From: Gammaproteobacteria bacterium
GTDB taxonomy: Bacteria; Pseudomonadota; Gammaproteobacteria; SZUA-229
NCBI GenBank assembly: GCA_026998145.1
Contig: JALTRC010000495.1
Coordinates: 1-8,553 of the forward strand
Length of the DNA stretch: 8,553 bases
Direction of reading: 5' to 3'
Shown here: piece after piece, positions 6,922 through 8,553 of the stretch
How positions within the stretch are numbered: the first letter of the stretch is position 1
Layout of the letters: every line of letters starts with the position of its first letter
Notes under the pieces: generated by a model
What the model was told of the DNA's origin: nothing
Seen by the model: the letters and a program-made list of their open reading frames with translations, nothing else
The model's database searches: none
Translations under genes and position numbers: made by a program

Positions 6922-6941
6922 TATGTGATAAATATCACATA
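6922..6941. promoter_or_regulatory. Perfect 20-bp palindrome with a CRP/FNR-superfamily core
   Basis: TATGTGATA (6922-6930) and TATCACATA (6933-6941) are exact complements around AA. The inner part is TGTGA-N6-TCACA, the complete core recognised by CRP in gammaproteobacteria. It differs from the FNR core TTGAT-N4-ATCAA at the outer positions. It lies about 180 bp before the oxidase and 360 bp before the sensor start, so either gene could be the target. CRP-family control is inferred from the motif alone. Confidence 0.55.
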
Positions 6942-7131
6942 GGACTAAGTTTTTTTCAAGGTGAAACGGCGAATATTACGTAATCGTTTTTATCTGTATG
7001 TAATGTGTTTATTTACGATATAAATAAATCGATTAAAAACAGTCGCTTAGCTATTATTTTTCGATTGTATTTATATTATAAAATTATGATGTTCTGTGAT
7101 TTTGTATTTTTTTATTATTTAAACTATTTTG

Positions 7132-7167
7132 AATAAGGAAGCCGGTTTCGGCATTTCCGGGCTTATT
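7132..7167. repeat. Imperfect inverted repeat in the leader of the sensor gene
   Basis: AATAAG (7132-7137) pairs with CTTATT (7162-7167), and CCGG (7142-7145) with CCGG (7157-7160). An alternative small hairpin, GCCG-GTTT-CGGC (7141-7152), competes with the inner pairing. It stands out as a GC-rich island in very AT-rich DNA about 135 bp before the sensor start. No T-run follows in either direction. A switch-like leader structure is possible but speculative. Confidence 0.3.
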
Positions 7168-7226
7168 AAAATGAAAAAGGCTTTTGTTTCAAATAATTAT
7201 GAGGCGGTTATTAGATGAATTGAGGT

Positions 7227-7253
7227 ATGATGTTCCGGTCGCGTTTAACGTAA
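7227..7253 (+). other. Decoy start: ATG-ATG mini-ORF in frame with the sensor gene, closed by TAA
   Basis: Two adjacent ATG codons (7227 and 7230) behind a GAGG (7222-7225) open the frame MMFRSRLT and stop at TAA 7251-7253. The frame is the same as that of the sensor gene, which continues open after the stop. A further in-frame ATG at 7215 is closed after two codons. The mini-ORF could be an upstream leader peptide, or a trace of an older start lost by a nonsense change. The GAGG spacing to the first ATG is too short for strong initiation. Confidence 0.3.
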
Positions 7254-7301
7254 ATAATAGCCGGCGAGCATATTTTAAAACTGAACAACCAGAATCCTGT
7301 C

Positions 7302-8553
7302 TTGATTAATATTCCTGAATTTCTTGTGCCTGCAACCCTGAGAGCCCGATATATATATGTGGCCCTGTTTCTATTTGTGGTGTTGTCATTTGCAGCTGTG
7401 TTTGGCTGGTATTCTGTACAGACCTCTGTGGAGGAACATCACCAGAAAATGGAGGCACAGGCGTCGATTGAAAGCGCTATTCATGAGCTTGCGGTGCGAT
7501 ACCAGGATGTGAAATATTCCTTGCTGGAGTTTCTGATTCAGTCAGATGAGCAGAACTATCAACTTTATAATGACAGTGTATTGAAGTTGAGTCGTAGTCT
7601 TGCTGAGTTAAGGAATTTACAGCAGACTATTCTGATCCCAGGCTTTCAGGATGTTTTACGCATTCTGGGAGATGATCTGGAAACCCTTAAAACCGGTTTA
7701 AAGCACCTTATTCAAGTGCGCCTGGACTCCCGTCAGACATTTCCGTTTACCCGGAACATGCTGGAAATTGATGCCAGAAACACTGAGATACTGGCAGCTT
7801 TAAACCGTCTGCTTTCATTCACCGATTCTGCTGATGTCCTGCCCGGTCATTTTAATACCTTATTTACTGAAAGTCGTTATACATGGCTTCGGTTGATGGC
7901 TGAATACCGTTTGCTGGTTGCGATTCGTTTTGGGGTTTTCTCGAACCCATGGCAGCCTGTATTTGAGCAGCGAGTGCACAATATTGAAATATTTATTCAG
8001 GATCTTCAGGCTAAATTGAAAAAGCTGGATGCCCTTAGCCGGGAAAGTGATCTGCCTGTTGATGTCAGTGCCGAGCTATTACTACTGGTCGAGAATATGC
8101 GTTCAGGGATTAAGGCTTATCAGGAAGCCATATTATCGCTCCGCTCACCTGGCTGGCGTCAGGATTTATTACTGTTAAGTAACGAGCTGCATCCGGCTTT
8201 TTCCCGTCTGGATCAGTCTATTCAGTTATTGCACCAACAGGAAGAGTCTAACTGGCGAATTTCCATGGGGGCGCTTACTCAGGTTGCTCAGCGCCTGTCT
8301 GGTTCGCTCTGGTTGCTATTGATGGTATGTTCCATGATGACTGTTTTTGGCTACTTTATTTTTGACAAAATTATTCTGCGCCCCTTAAGGCAGGTGGCGC
8401 AGGCGCTAAAAGATGAAGCCTCTGGTAAGGCGGTGGCGCTGGAAGAGGCAAATGCTGCCAGAGAAATTCAGGTGCTGACCGATGCTTTCCACGATATGCG
8501 TAAGCAGGTTAATTCACGGCAGCAACGCCTGGTGAATATTTTAGATAACGCCG
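7302..8553 (+). CDS. Membrane sensor protein with large periplasmic domain, HAMP and probable PAS (N-terminal part, runs off the right edge)
   Basis: The frame is open from the stop at 7251-7253 to the window edge. The first in-frame ATG (7449) lies after the first membrane helix, so a non-ATG start is needed. I choose TTG 7302, with CTG 7281 or GTG 7326 as alternatives, and none has a clear Shine-Dalgarno. From 7302, 417 residues are visible. TM1 is at about 18-37, a periplasmic domain at 38-334, TM2 at about 335-355, then a HAMP-type linker (about 356-408, with RPL at 360-362 and an EIQVLTDAFHDM pattern). The last residues, RQQRLVNILDNA, look like the start of a PAS domain. The periplasmic part is almost entirely predicted helix with heptad-like Leu spacing, consistent with a helical-bundle (HBM-like or TorS-like) sensor, but no family is certain. 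The output domain (histidine kinase, diguanylate cyclase or other) lies outside the window. Few Met, His or Cys residues occur in the input domain, so copper sensing is not indicated. Confidence 0.75.
   Translation, partial: MINIPEFLVPATLRARYIYVALFLFVVLSFAAVFGWYSVQTSVEEHHQKMEAQASIESAIHELAVRYQDVKYSLLEFLIQSDEQNYQLYNDSVLKLSRSLAELRNLQQTILIPGFQDVLRILGDDLETLKTGLKHLIQVRLDSRQTFPFTRNMLEIDARNTEILAALNRLLSFTDSADVLPGHFNTLFTESRYTWLRLMAEYRLLVAIRFGVFSNPWQPVFEQRVHNIEIFIQDLQAKLKKLDALSRESDLPVDVSAELLLLVENMRSGIKAYQEAILSLRSPGWRQDLLLLSNELHPAFSRLDQSIQLLHQQEESNWRISMGALTQVAQRLSGSLWLLLMVCSMMTVFGYFIFDKIILRPLRQVAQALKDEASGKAVALEEANAAREIQVLTDAFHDMRKQVNSRQQRLVNILDNA

Larger units (their letters stand above)
6745..7301. promoter_or_regulatory. 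Divergent AT-rich intergenic region with stacked palindromes
   Basis: This 557-bp region separates the leftward oxidase gene from the rightward sensor gene. Its left part (6809-6941) carries several separate palindromes, listed individually, that lie within 200 bp of the oxidase start and are candidate operators or leader structures. The right part (about 6950-7200) is strongly AT-rich without a recognisable gene. Only very short frames without ribosome-binding sites occur there, such as 15 codons at 7171. Promoters for both directions must lie here, but no single -35/-10 pair stands out. Confidence 0.5.

Noticed and set aside
6809..6941. The clustered palindromes as a CRISPR or iteron array
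   Set aside because: The dyads differ in sequence from one another, so there is no repeated unit with regular spacing.
7086..7136. 16-codon frame MMFCDFVFFYYLNYFE in the AT-rich region
   Set aside because: No ribosome-binding site and composition simply mirrors the T-rich DNA.
7171..7218. 15-codon frame starting ATG at 7171 (MKKAFVSNNYEAVIR)
   Set aside because: No Shine-Dalgarno, very short, no conserved feature; expected by chance in AT-rich DNA.
7302..8553. Identification of the sensor as CusS (copper-sensing kinase partner of cusBA)
   Set aside because: CusS-type sensors have a smaller mixed alpha/beta input domain; this one has about 300 helical residues without a Met/His copper pattern, and no response regulator is in view.

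Overview
The window looks like chromosomal DNA from a Gram-negative proteobacterium, most likely a gammaproteobacterium. GC content is moderate in the coding parts and very AT-rich between genes. Evidence for this is the RND-type tripartite efflux genes, a Tat-exported periplasmic oxidase, two-membrane topology throughout, and a MITE-like palindromic element of a kind common in proteobacteria. The exact taxon cannot be read from the sequence.

Layout. Positions 1-301 (minus) hold the N-terminal part of a secreted protein resembling a periplasmic substrate-binding protein; it runs off the left edge. Positions 302-772 have no convincing gene. They contain a long A/T hairpin, a MITE-like inverted-repeat element of about 130 bp and a short tandem repeat. 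Positions 773-6744 (minus) are a copper/silver resistance block, in transcription order: multicopper oxidase (5272-6744), a rho-independent terminator, cusB (3886-5112) and cusA (773-3877). Positions 6745-7301 are a long AT-rich divergent intergenic region packed with palindromes, including one with a full CRP-type core. Positions 7302-8553 (plus) are the first 417 codons of a membrane sensor protein: TM, periplasmic helical domain of about 300 residues, TM, HAMP, probable start of PAS. It runs off the right edge.

How the genes fit together. The multicopper oxidase is predicted to oxidise Cu(I) to less toxic Cu(II) in the periplasm. CusB and CusA would form the adaptor and inner-membrane pump that expel Cu(I)/Ag(I). 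No outer-membrane channel (CusC) and no CusF chaperone lie in the window. CusB carries its own N-terminal heavy-metal-binding domain, which could partly stand in for a chaperone. The terminator behind the oxidase suggests that cusBA also has its own promoter, in the 100-bp AT-rich gap that holds a perfect 18-bp inverted repeat. The sensor protein is divergent from the block, but its visible input domain has no obvious copper-site pattern, so a link to copper is not established.

I found no clear evidence of an entirely new system. The items most worth following are the stacked palindromes before the oxidase, the AT-only inverted repeat before cusB, and the sensor gene with a non-ATG start behind a decoy start/stop.
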